Below are positions 26,003-34,907 of a stretch of DNA of 64,000 bases, piece by piece. Positions within the stretch are counted from its first letter, which is position 1. Each line of letters starts with the position of its first letter. The position numbers and the translations under genes were made by a program. Below the pieces are notes generated by a model. That model did not search any database. It was given only the letters and a program-made list of their open reading frames with translations, and was not told where the DNA came from. Origin of the DNA: Salinivirgaceae bacterium (lineage in GTDB: Bacteria; Bacteroidota; Bacteroidia; Bacteroidales; SZUA-534); NCBI GenBank assembly GCA_017474765.1, contig JAFVGW010000032.1:1-64000 (forward strand), in the 5' to 3' direction.

Positions 26003-28123
26003 TCAATTCTTCAGAAAATCGTCGAAATACTGCAGAATCCGCTTGAAAAGGTGCACGCGGTCGGGGCCGATAACGTTGTGCTCGTGCTGTGGGTAGACGG
26101 CGTAATCGACCAGCACATCCGCCTCGACGGCGTTCTGCAACAGCCTCAGACTGTTCTGCCATACCACCACGGGATCAATATCGCCGTGAATGACAAGCAA
26201 ACGGCCGCGCAGGTTGCCGATGCTGTCGGCCACGCAGTTGCGCGCGTAGCCTTCGGGGTTCTCCTGCGGCGTGTCCATATAGCGCTCGCCGTACATCACC
26301 TCGTAAAGGCTCCAGTCGCACACCGGGCCGCCCGCCACGCCCGCTTTAAACACGTTGTTGTGGTTTTCCATCATCGATACGGTCATAAATCCGCCAAAAC
26401 TCCAGCCGTGAATGCCAATGTGCGCTGTATCGACGTATGGCAGGCTCCGTAAGTAGTTGATTCCCACCATTTGGTCCTCCATTTCGCAGGTGCCAAGCCG
26501 GCGGTGGATGCAGTGCTCGTACTCAACGCCACGGCTTTCGGTGCCGCGGTTGTCCATTGTGAAGACAATGTAGCCCTGCTGCGCGAAGTACAATTTCCAC
26601 GTCGATGCGCCGTAGAGCCAACTGGCGTCAACGAGTTGCGAGTGCGGGCCACCGTACATATAATCGATTACAGGATAGGTCTTTGTGGAGTCGAAATCGG
26701 GCGGCAAGATGAGCCTTCCGCAAAGGTCGAAACGTCCGTCGGCACTCTTCAGATTGACGGTTTTGATTATCGGCAGAGTGTAACCCTCGTAGGTGTTGCG
26801 GACGTTTTTCAGCGTGTCGATGACCTTGCCGTCGGCAGCGTTGCGCAGGGTGCTCAAAATGGCGTAGTCGGGTGCCGAAAAATCGTCGACAAAACGGCTG
26901 CACGCCTTGCTGAACCGCGCCGAGTGAACGCCGTAGCCGCTGCTCAAACGCGTCATTTTGCCCTTCAGGTTCACCTTGTAAATGTCGCGCGTCAGGTAGC
27001 CCTGCTCGTTGGCTTGGAAAAAGATTTCTCCGCTTTCGCGATTGCAGCCGTAGAGGGCGGTTACGCACCAGTTGCCGCGAGTGAGTTGTTTGGTTTTCAA
27101 TGTCTTGATGTCGAAAAGATAGAGATGTTTGAAGCCGTCGCGCTCGCTCACCCACACAAAGCGGTTGTTGTCGATAAACAGCGGCGGAATGCACGGCTCA
27201 ACCCATTCGGGGTTCTCCTCCTCAAAAAGCGTCTTCACAAGCGAGCCGTTGGTAGCGCTGTACTGATTGAGCCACAAGTGGTTCTGCTCGCGGTTCAGTT
27301 CGGCCACCAACAAAAACTTGTCGTCGGGCGACCAGGCGATGTTGGTGAAATAACGGTTTACAGGTGAAGTGGTTTTAAGATAGATAACGTTCTCGTTTTC
27401 AGTATTGTAAATGCCAATTTGCACCTCGTGGCTCGTCTCGCCGGCCATTGGGTAGCGGATGGGCGCGGTGGTTGCCTCACGCATGGTTATGTCCACAATC
27501 GGATACTCGCCAACCATACTCTCGTCCATTCGGTAGAACGCCAGCAGCCGCCCGCTTTCCGACCAGAATGTGCCTTTCTCAATGCCAAACTCGTTGCGAT
27601 GAACAGACTGCCCATAGACGACGCCGTCCGTTGTCTGTTCGTTAACTTTGTGATTACCAGTATTTCCAGCCACATACAAGTCGGAGTTCAAACTAACAGC
27701 GGCGTGGCGGAAATCGGGTGCAATGTCAATTTCACCATCATTGTTGATTTGAGTTATCGAATCAGCTATTACATTGTTTTTCAAATTGATACCATATGCG
27801 GCTGAGTTTTTTTCAGAGTAAACCCAAATAGTTTCAGCAGATTGCCAGCCCAACACATAGCTCATTGGTTGTTTCTTATTGTCAGCCAGAACCTTACCAA
27901 TCCTTTGTCGTGTAACAATACTGTCACCAATGCGAAATCCATGGTTGTCGGTAACAACAAAAACATCGCTGTTGCTAACGAATTGTCCCTGGACAGGATA
28001 GTTGTAATGCTCGTAAAATTCAGTTCCGCCTGGCACTGTATTCTCCAGTGTAAGAGGCTTTTGCGCCCAAACGGAGGTTGTGGCCGTAATAATTACGGCA
28101 GCTATCGCCATTTTCTTGCACAT
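26003..28123 (-). CDS. S9 family peptidase, second DPP IV-like paralogue
   Basis: A 706-residue secreted serine peptidase. The signal peptide ends near VWAQK. The propeller contains FWSESGRLLAFYRMDESMV and AWSPDDKFLLVAEL. The catalytic domain has Ser in GWSFGG near residue 574, Asp in HGDIDPVVVW and His in YPQHEHNVIG. Compared with the 22344 paralogue the Glu-containing propeller segment differs, so substrate preference may not be identical. Expected in the periplasm. It converges with the nucleotidyltransferase. Confidence 0.92.
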   Translation of the reverse strand: MCKKMAIAAVIITATTSVWAQKPLTLENTVPGGTEFYEHYNYPVQGQFVSNSDVFVVTDNHGFRIGDSIVTRQRIGKVLADNKKQPMSYVLGWQSAETIWVYSEKNSAAYGINLKNNVIADSITQINNDGEIDIAPDFRHAAVSLNSDLYVAGNTGNHKVNEQTTDGVVYGQSVHRNEFGIEKGTFWSESGRLLAFYRMDESMVGEYPIVDITMREATTAPIRYPMAGETSHEVQIGIYNTENENVIYLKTTSPVNRYFTNIAWSPDDKFLLVAELNREQNHLWLNQYSATNGSLVKTLFEEENPEWVEPCIPPLFIDNNRFVWVSERDGFKHLYLFDIKTLKTKQLTRGNWCVTALYGCNRESGEIFFQANEQGYLTRDIYKVNLKGKMTRLSSGYGVHSARFSKACSRFVDDFSAPDYAILSTLRNAADGKVIDTLKNVRNTYEGYTLPIIKTVNLKSADGRFDLCGRLILPPDFDSTKTYPVIDYMYGGPHSQLVDASWLYGASTWKLYFAQQGYIVFTMDNRGTESRGVEYEHCIHRRLGTCEMEDQMVGINYLRSLPYVDTAHIGIHGWSFGGFMTVSMMENHNNVFKAGVAGGPVCDWSLYEVMYGERYMDTPQENPEGYARNCVADSIGNLRGRLLVIHGDIDPVVVWQNSLRLLQNAVEADVLVDYAVYPQHEHNVIGPDRVHLFKRILQYFDDFLKN

Positions 28124-28293
28124 ATCGGTTTGTTTTCTGCAAATGTAAGCCGAATTTGCCTTGCTGGTGCATTATTCGTGCGCTGCCACAACAGATTTCG
28201 ATTTATTTGCAAACAAAATCACAGAAATACTTGTTATAATACATTCCGTATTAAAAAAATGTCGAAATTGAGAGGTCAAAAAAACGCATCAGA

Positions 28294-30519
28294 TTGTCAC
28301 CAGTTAGAAATATAACTAATTTATTGATAGCTACCGCTTTTTCTGCGCTGTCAATCCCGCTTTCGGCACAAGATGCCGACAGCCTTCTGCAAGTAGCGCG
28401 CGCGCTGCCCGACAATGCGGAAAAGCTCGAAGCCATAGAAAATGTGTGTCATTTACACCCGAATGTTGATACGGTTGAGAAATATGCTCAAATTGAGATT
28501 GATATGGCGCGGCGATTGCAAATGCCTTATTTCGAGGCATCGGGCAACGACTATTTGAGCTGGGCAAGTCACTGCAAACTCGATTTTATGCAGTCGCTGA
28601 GCTATCGTATGGCGGCAATTCAGATTTGGGACTCGCTGGGCCGCGACTCAGACCTGGCTTTCTCGTATATGAACTACGCCACAACACTGATGTCGATAGA
28701 AAGCTACAATCTGGCTGATGAGTACTACCAGAAGTGTTTCGAGATATACTCGCGTTTGGGCGACTCAGCGCGAATGTCGCGCGTGTGCCAGTATCTGGGC
28801 TTTCTCAACATCGGTAACATGGCCTACGACAATGCCGATGAATACTATCGCCGCGCACTCGAGATAAACACTCGGACAGGCAACAGCCGCGGGATGATTT
28901 ACGACTATTCGGGACTCGGGTATTCGGCACTTGAGCGGTTCCATAATCACGAAAGTGATACGAACATGACGATCCTGCAAACCGCTAAACAACTGTTGCT
29001 CAAGTCGTTCAGCTTGGCTAACAATATCGGTGACCTCAGCGGACAACTCAATTCTCTGTCAAAGTTGAGCGATGTTTACAACTGTGAGGCTAAGCTCGAC
29101 AGCCATCGGTGCGCTCAGTTGCTCGATTCGAGTCTCTACTACTACCGCATCGGAATTGGAATTGTTGATGAATATGGTTACGATTTTGCCTACATCGATT
29201 TGCGGAAAGCTTATATCAATTATCTGATACAGAAAAAGATGTACGCGAAGGCCTATGCCGCCATCAACGAAACTGAAGCAGAAATACTTAAACACGACGG
29301 TGGTGACGAAAATCTGCCGATGCTCTATCAGGCTCGGATTGACTATTACTTGGCCGTTGGGAATTATGCTGAGGCTTATCGATATTCGAATCTGCAATAC
29401 TCTGATTTATTGGCAGAAAACGCAAAAAGCAATCTGTACACGCTGACGCAGACCAAGTTTATGACCGAATATTCGGCAAAAATCAACAAGCGTATGATGG
29501 AGGAGCGCGAACGCGAACTGACACACAAAATCAAAGAGTCCACTCAACGGAGAATCATAATTGTCACTCTGGTGGGGCTTGCTTTGGTATCGGTTCTGGC
29601 AGTGCTGTTTTTCATCAGTACAATAAAGCGCAAACGCATGAACGGATTGCTCGATGCTAAAAACCAACAACTTGCAAATGCCCAGCGGAATCTGCTTGAA
29701 CAGAACCGACTCATCAATGAAGCCAACAATAAAATCATCTCAGGAATCCGTTATGCCCGTCATATTCAGGATGTTGCAATGCCCAACACCGACCTTCTGA
29801 ATTCTATTTTCGACGAGTGCATGGTGATTTTCCGCCCGCGCGACATTGTGAGCGGTGATTTTTATTGGGCCACGCAGATTGGCCGCTATAAGGCTTTGGC
29901 TGTGGCCGACTGCACGGGGCACGGAGTCCCAGGCGCGTTACTCAGCATTTTGGGAATCTCCATGCTCAACGACCTTGTGGCCAGTTCAAACATGCACGCG
30001 CCCGAAGTGTCACCCGCGAGGCTGCTTAACACTCTGCGCACCAAGATGCGCGAATCGCTGCGCCAGAAAGCCGACGACTATACCAATCAGGACGGAATGG
30101 ATATTGCCTTATGCGTTTATGACACCCAAGCACACTGCCTTCAGTATGCCGGAGCTTTTCGCCCACTGCTGCTTATGCGCCACGGCGAGCTGATTCAGTA
30201 TGAAGCTGACCGCATGCCAATTGGTGCAAACATGAACATAAACAAACCGTTCACTAACAATATTATAGATATTGAGCCTGATGACATTGTCTATATTTAC
30301 ACCGATGGCATTACCGACCAATTCAGTGCTACCGATAACGCCATCAAATTTACAGCGCCGCGCCTTCGCAGTTTAATTATGGCAAATTATCAACTGCCAT
30401 TCCCGCAGCAAAGAATCATAATCGAAAAAGCCTTCGACGACTGGCGCACATCGCCGACAACTGGCGAAATGATTCACCAAACCGACGACATGCTGCTTGT
30501 TGGCGTGAAATTCGGATAG
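28294..30519 (+). CDS. TPR sensor with SpoIIE-type (PP2C) phosphatase output
   Basis: A 741-residue signalling protein. Signal peptide (ITNLLIATAFSALSIPLSAQ), a periplasmic TPR array over about residues 70-400, one transmembrane helix near 420-442, a coiled coil, then a SpoIIE phosphatase domain from about 490. That domain carries metal-binding Asp in VSGDFYW, ADCTGHGVPGA, DGMDIALC and YTDGITDQ. It would dephosphorylate Ser/Thr on partner regulators in the cytosol in response to an envelope signal. The frame as sequenced starts at TTG. An ATG at 28259 would join in frame if the A7 run at 28278-28284 held one more A, so the start is uncertain. Confidence 0.9.
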   Translation: MSPVRNITNLLIATAFSALSIPLSAQDADSLLQVARALPDNAEKLEAIENVCHLHPNVDTVEKYAQIEIDMARRLQMPYFEASGNDYLSWASHCKLDFMQSLSYRMAAIQIWDSLGRDSDLAFSYMNYATTLMSIESYNLADEYYQKCFEIYSRLGDSARMSRVCQYLGFLNIGNMAYDNADEYYRRALEINTRTGNSRGMIYDYSGLGYSALERFHNHESDTNMTILQTAKQLLLKSFSLANNIGDLSGQLNSLSKLSDVYNCEAKLDSHRCAQLLDSSLYYYRIGIGIVDEYGYDFAYIDLRKAYINYLIQKKMYAKAYAAINETEAEILKHDGGDENLPMLYQARIDYYLAVGNYAEAYRYSNLQYSDLLAENAKSNLYTLTQTKFMTEYSAKINKRMMEERERELTHKIKESTQRRIIIVTLVGLALVSVLAVLFFISTIKRKRMNGLLDAKNQQLANAQRNLLEQNRLINEANNKIISGIRYARHIQDVAMPNTDLLNSIFDECMVIFRPRDIVSGDFYWATQIGRYKALAVADCTGHGVPGALLSILGISMLNDLVASSNMHAPEVSPARLLNTLRTKMRESLRQKADDYTNQDGMDIALCVYDTQAHCLQYAGAFRPLLLMRHGELIQYEADRMPIGANMNINKPFTNNIIDIEPDDIVYIYTDGITDQFSATDNAIKFTAPRLRSLIMANYQLPFPQQRIIIEKAFDDWRTSPTTGEMIHQTDDMLLVGVKFG

Positions 30520-30541
30520 CTGCAATAGAAAAAGACGGAAT

Positions 30542-31365
30542 TTATTCCTCAGTTCCAATCAACCATACATCGAAAATAAGCGTTGCAAATGGAGGAACGG
30601 GGCCAACTTGCTGGTCACCGTAGGCCAATGGCGATGGAATTATCAGTGTTGCACGACCGCCCTTACGCATCTTTGCCACACCTTCTTCCAAGCCGGGAAT
30701 TACCTGCATTGCTCCCAAACGGAATTTCAACGGTTCACGACGTCCGTAAGATGAGTCAAACATCTGCCCGTTCAGGAAATAGCCTTCATAGTGAATGGCG
30801 ACCATCTTGCCAGGGACAGGTGCCGGTCCTGTACCTTTTTCTTTTTCAATAATATACATACCACTCAATGTAGGCTCTGTGTCAATATTGTTTTTTTGAA
30901 GATACTCACTAAGCAACTGGTCTTCTTCACGTTCACCTGCAATGCGGGCATCATTGCGGTCACGCTCAAACTCTTCGAACGGAATCACATCAACCATTTT
31001 TACTGAAACTGTCAGCAAACTGTCGCCAGCTTGAGCGTTATTATTGACATAGAACTGTGCAGACATACGGAACACGGCGCTATCGCCCTTGTGCATCATC
31101 AGCAAACCTTCCTCCACCGACGGTCGCCCAGCAGGGGCAGCCTTCAGTTGCATCTTGAAAAGCGGCGTTTCGTCAACCACCGCTCCAGCTTGGTTACGAC
31201 ATGTCAGACGGATAGCCACAACATCGTTCACCACTGGCTGCAGAGCATCATTGTTGCGGATAACAAATTGATACTCAAGTCCAGATTCGGTGGTTTGAAT
31301 CCATTTTTGCACGATGTCAGAAAAAATGTGGCCAGTGCCGTAAATGCTAAAACGTTGTGTCTCAT
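30542..31365 (-). CDS. FKBP-type peptidyl-prolyl isomerase lipoprotein (frameshifted near N-terminus)
   Basis: The main frame encodes a degenerate FKBP-like domain followed by a canonical one (VAIHYEGYFLNGQMFDSSY, QVIPGLEEGVAKMRKGG, PSPLAYG), a periplasmic proline isomerase/chaperone. The natural N-terminus lies in a different frame: from the ATG at 31365 comes MRHNVLAFTALATFFLTSC, a clear lipoprotein signal with lipobox LTSC. The two parts join if the T5 run (plus strand) at 31304-31308 gains one base. I therefore report the gene from 31365 with one apparent deletion. Without that base, translation would start inside the main frame and lose the lipid anchor. Confidence 0.85.
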
Positions 31366-31431
31366 GATGCGATTGTTTTTGCAAATGTAATCAGAAAAAT
31401 ATGGGCAAATATTAAAGTTTTTGATGTAAAG

Positions 31432-31463
31432 TTTAATGGGTAATTCGTCAATATATATCTTTG
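31432..31463 (+). promoter_or_regulatory. Promoter of the cobalamin-uptake locus
   Basis: TATCTTTG (31456-31463) matches the -7 element, with TTTA near 31432 in the -33 region. The expected transcript start, about 31470, coincides with the first bases of the riboswitch. Confidence 0.6.
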
Positions 31464-31471
31464 CCCCGTTT

Positions 31472-31680
31472 TGTTGCCGCCTGCGATTCCGCATCTGGCA
31501 TTAAAAGGGAATCCGGTGCAAACCCGGAGCAGTCCCGCTGCTGTAAATCTCGCTGACGGGCGGTTCAAACTCTCACTGCCACTGTCCGCAAGGACGGGAA
31601 GGCGAACCGACCTGAGATGAGCCAGAAGACCTGCAAAACGTTTCGCCGAAAGGCCTCGAGGAAGGAACCATCGGCAGGTG
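31472..31680 (+). promoter_or_regulatory. Cobalamin riboswitch
   Basis: The leader of the btuB-like gene contains the conserved cobalamin-aptamer blocks: GGGAATCCGGTGCAAACCCG, then GCAGTCCCGCTGCTGTAA, then GCCACTGTCCGCAAGGACGGG followed by AAGGCG, and the B12-box-like AGCCAGAAGACCTGC. After the aptamer, ACCTGC (31629-31634) can pair with GCAGGT (31674-31679) close to the start codon, which suggests control of translation rather than termination. Binding of adenosyl- or other cobalamin would repress the uptake genes. Confidence 0.95.
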
Positions 31681-31692
31681 ATTTAATTAATT

Positions 31693-33642
31693 ATGAGGTT
31701 ATTAACCGTGAGTTTCGCAGTTATGGCGAGTGCTTTGCTGTGGGCTGTGCCGTTGTTCGCGCAAAGCGACAGCACCATCCATCGCGATGTGGAGGCTGTT
31801 GATGTGGAGGCGCACACGCAGAAGCGACAAGCTGTGCCTATGCAGACAATGTCAGCCATTGAGATTCAGCAACTTGGCGTGCAGAATCTGGCCGATGCCG
31901 TGCGGCGATTCAGCGGAACCAACGTGAAGGATTACGGTGGCGTTGGCGGCCTGAAAACTGTGTCGGTGCGAGGCTTGGGCGCGGCACACACGGCTGTCAG
32001 TTACGATGGTGTGGTGGTGAGCGACTGCCAGGCGGGACATATCGACATCGGGCGTTTTGACATTGGCAGCATCGAGACCATTGCGCTCACTATCGGACAA
32101 CCCGATGGCTTGCTGCAATCGGCGAGTGCTTTCGCACAAGCAGCAATGCTTTCAATATCAACTCGGAAACCCAACTTCGCCCAAAGGCAGACCGATGCCA
32201 GTGTGCGGCTGAAAGGCGGCTCGTTCGGCTATTTCGATACGCAGGTTGAGGCTGCTCGGAAAGTGTGCCACTCAACGCTTTCGGGTACAGCGCAGTTTAT
32301 GCGTAGCGACGGCGATTACCGCTACACCATTCCAAACGTTGACTCAACTGAGAGGGGCCGTCGCGACAATTCCGACATTCGCAGTGCACGCGCCGAAATC
32401 AACCTTACAACCTCCGACAGCAGCCGTTTCCAAAACCACCTGAAGGCGTACGGATTCTACTCTGAACGCGGTTTGCCCGGGTCGGTTATCTTCTATTATC
32501 AACAGGCCAACGAGCGACTTGCCGACAAAAACTTTTTTGTGCAGAACGACTGCCGTTTGCGCTTGCGTAACAATCTAATGCTCAGATTTCAAGCCAAATA
32601 CAACTATTCGTGGAACCGCTACGAAGAACGCAACGTGATGTATACTAACGGTTTGCGCACCGATTTGAACACGCAGCACGAAGGCTATTTGTCGGTTGCA
32701 GGGTTGTGGAGTTGGCGACCGATTGATGTGTCGCTCGCCGGCGATATGATTTACAACACGTTGGAAAGCAATATGAAGGGCAATCCGCAGCCGCGCCGTC
32801 TGACGCTTCTGTCGGCACTGAACGTTCGTGCTGTTTTGCAACGTTTTGAGGCAACGGCAACTCTTGTGGCGCGGCATGCAAGCGAGAAAGTGGAGTTTGG
32901 TTCCCGTCCCGACAATATGAAACGGCTCACCCCTGCGTTAAGTCTGAAATGGAGCAGCTACCTGATAACCATTCGCGCAATGGCGAAGGAAACTTATCGT
33001 GTGCCGACATTCAATGAGTTGTATTACACCACGTTAGGCACCACTGGCCTGAAACCAGAGGAGGCGCGCGAGTTGAATGTGGGTTTCGATTTAGACATCA
33101 GCAAATTCGATTTTTCAGCCGATTTTTATGCCAATAATGTTGATAACAAGATAGTTGCAATCCCTACACTGTATATTTGGAAGATGGCAAACTACGGCAA
33201 AGTCGAGGTTTTAGGGGCCGATGTTGCTGCCGGAACTGAATTCGACATTGCTGATGTGCGACTGAAAATCACCGCAAACTATTCGTATCAAAAAGCCATA
33301 GACGTAACCGATAGTAACTCAAAACTTTATAAGTCGCAGATTCCGTACACGCCTTTGCATTCGGGCAAGGCGGCGGCAGTTGCATCATTCGGGAAATACT
33401 CACTATCAGTAACATCAATCGTAACGGGCAAACGCTACTTTCGAGAGTACAACATCAAAGACAACGAAATTGAGCCGTACGCAGAGTTTTCGGCTACGGC
33501 AACAAGGCGTTTCGACATTGGCGGAAGCCAACTAACTGCCAGTTTCTCGTGCCTAAATATTGCTGATAATCAATATAGTGTAATAAAATACTACCCGATG
33601 CCGGGCCGACAATTTCAATTGCAGTTTTCTTTTTTGTTATAA
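31693..33642 (+). CDS. btuB: TonB-dependent cobalamin receptor (BtuB-like)
   Basis: A 649-residue outer-membrane receptor. The signal peptide ends near LFAQS. A plug domain at about residues 50-165 (IEIQQLGVQNLADAVRRFSG, VSVRGLGAAHTAVSYDGVVV, IDIGRFDIGSIETIAL) is followed by a 22-strand-type barrel ending in aromatic FLL. The plug and size fit BtuB-like receptors. The cobalamin riboswitch directly upstream and the BtuG- and BtuF-like genes downstream make vitamin B12 or a related corrinoid the likely ligand. It is the first gene of the operon. Confidence 0.9.
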   Translation: MRLLTVSFAVMASALLWAVPLFAQSDSTIHRDVEAVDVEAHTQKRQAVPMQTMSAIEIQQLGVQNLADAVRRFSGTNVKDYGGVGGLKTVSVRGLGAAHTAVSYDGVVVSDCQAGHIDIGRFDIGSIETIALTIGQPDGLLQSASAFAQAAMLSISTRKPNFAQRQTDASVRLKGGSFGYFDTQVEAARKVCHSTLSGTAQFMRSDGDYRYTIPNVDSTERGRRDNSDIRSARAEINLTTSDSSRFQNHLKAYGFYSERGLPGSVIFYYQQANERLADKNFFVQNDCRLRLRNNLMLRFQAKYNYSWNRYEERNVMYTNGLRTDLNTQHEGYLSVAGLWSWRPIDVSLAGDMIYNTLESNMKGNPQPRRLTLLSALNVRAVLQRFEATATLVARHASEKVEFGSRPDNMKRLTPALSLKWSSYLITIRAMAKETYRVPTFNELYYTTLGTTGLKPEEARELNVGFDLDISKFDFSADFYANNVDNKIVAIPTLYIWKMANYGKVEVLGADVAAGTEFDIADVRLKITANYSYQKAIDVTDSNSKLYKSQIPYTPLHSGKAAAVASFGKYSLSVTSIVTGKRYFREYNIKDNEIEPYAEFSATATRRFDIGGSQLTASFSCLNIADNQYSVIKYYPMPGRQFQLQFSFLL

Positions 33643-33662
33643 ACCTTTAAATTTTATTTAAA

Positions 33663-34847
33663 ATGAAAAAACAATTTGTTAAAATTCTGAGTTTGAGTGC
33701 TTTGCTGATAGGCACAGCGATTGTTTATTCATCGTGCGACAAAGATGACGATGATAATGTTCCTGACAACAATGGAACGGATGTTGTTAATACAGATAGT
33801 ATTGCAAAGGCTGATAGTATCGCAAGAGTTGATTCAATTGCGAAGGCTGATTCGATTGCGAAAGTTAACTCAATCAAACTTGCTAAAAAGATTTACATCC
33901 TGAACGAAGGCTCGTGGGGTGGCAACAATTCAACTCTTGACGTGTATTATCCTAATGGCGAAAGTGATTATCAGTCAAAGATTTTTGCTGCAGCAAACGG
34001 CAAAGGTTTGGGCGATACCGGTGAAGATTTGATCGCTTACGGCGACCGACTTTACGTTAGCGTTTGGGGCTCGAACTATCTTGCAAAACTTGACAAAAGC
34101 GGAAAGATTGTTGAGCAGTATTCATTTACTGCAACCGATGGTCAACCGCGCCATCTTGCTGCAAAAGACGGATTTATCTATGTCTCAACTTATGGCGGTA
34201 AGGTTATGAAATTCGACACTACCACAATTGCTGCCTCCGTTGGTGCAGTTGAAGTTGGTCCGCATCCCGAAGAAATCTGCATCAGCGGAAACACTTTGTA
34301 TGCCGCAATTGCAGGCGATTACACTGTTGCTTACGACAGCACATTGGCCGTTGTCGATTTGGCTGCATTCTCTTTGAAAGAAAAATTCACGGTCGCACTT
34401 GACCCCGAAAATGTTATGGCAATTGGCGAAAAACTGTATGTAATACATTATGATACATTGACTTGGGCAAGAGAAATAATGGAAGTCAACCCAGCCACAA
34501 AAAACAGCACAAAACTCGACGAAGGTGCAAAAATGGCAACTGATGGTACGAATCTGTATTATGTAAAATCGTTTACCGATTATTCGGATTATCCTAATAC
34601 TAAAACCGTTACATCGTTTGTAAAAAAAGGTTCCAATGATTGCCCGTTCGATTTGACTTCGACACCCGAATTGTCATCGTCCATGGTATATCTTTTTGAA
34701 ATTGATCCTGATAATGGTGATTTCTACATTGGTACAACCGACAGCATGACACCAGGTACAATTTACCGTTTCGACAAGACTGGCAAATTCATCACGAAAT
34801 TCGAAACAAGCGGCACCAACCCAAGCCATGCTGCTTTTGTTAAATAA
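33663..34847 (+). CDS. BtuG-like surface lipoprotein, beta-propeller (DUF5074/YncE type)
   Basis: A 394-residue lipoprotein (lipobox YSSC, Cys25, followed by DKDDDD, an acidic stretch like Bacteroidota surface-export signals). Residues 45-72 are a low-complexity linker of repeated DSIAK units. The rest is a propeller with blades such as IYILNEGSWGGNNSTLDVY, LYVSVWGSNYLAKLDKSGKI and EICISGNTLYAAIAGDYTV. In Bacteroides thetaiotaomicron, BtuG is a propeller lipoprotein that binds cobalamin very tightly on top of BtuB. The gene order here (receptor then propeller, behind a B12 riboswitch) supports the same role. The symbol is withheld because identity was not measured. Confidence 0.82.
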   Translation: MKKQFVKILSLSALLIGTAIVYSSCDKDDDDNVPDNNGTDVVNTDSIAKADSIARVDSIAKADSIAKVNSIKLAKKIYILNEGSWGGNNSTLDVYYPNGESDYQSKIFAAANGKGLGDTGEDLIAYGDRLYVSVWGSNYLAKLDKSGKIVEQYSFTATDGQPRHLAAKDGFIYVSTYGGKVMKFDTTTIAASVGAVEVGPHPEEICISGNTLYAAIAGDYTVAYDSTLAVVDLAAFSLKEKFTVALDPENVMAIGEKLYVIHYDTLTWAREIMEVNPATKNSTKLDEGAKMATDGTNLYYVKSFTDYSDYPNTKTVTSFVKKGSNDCPFDLTSTPELSSSMVYLFEIDPDNGDFYIGTTDSMTPGTIYRFDKTGKFITKFETSGTNPSHAAFVK

Positions 34848-34860
34848 TTGCTTCACAAAG

Positions 34861-34900
34861 AAATGCGGATGATTCCGAGCATCCGCATTTCTTAATCTTT
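34861..34900 (+). terminator. Hairpin between btuG-like and btuF-like genes
   Basis: A 10-base perfect stem (AAATGCGGAT / ATCCGCATTT) with a 10-base loop is followed by the T-rich CTTAATCTTTT. It could end or attenuate transcription ahead of the binding-protein gene. Confidence 0.6.
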
Positions 34901-34907
34901 TAAGGAA

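Noticed and set aside
31228..31494. Separate small lipoprotein gene on the minus strand ending within the FKBP gene
   Set aside because: It is the out-of-frame N-terminus of the FKBP lipoprotein and joins the main frame if one base is added, so I do not count it as a gene.
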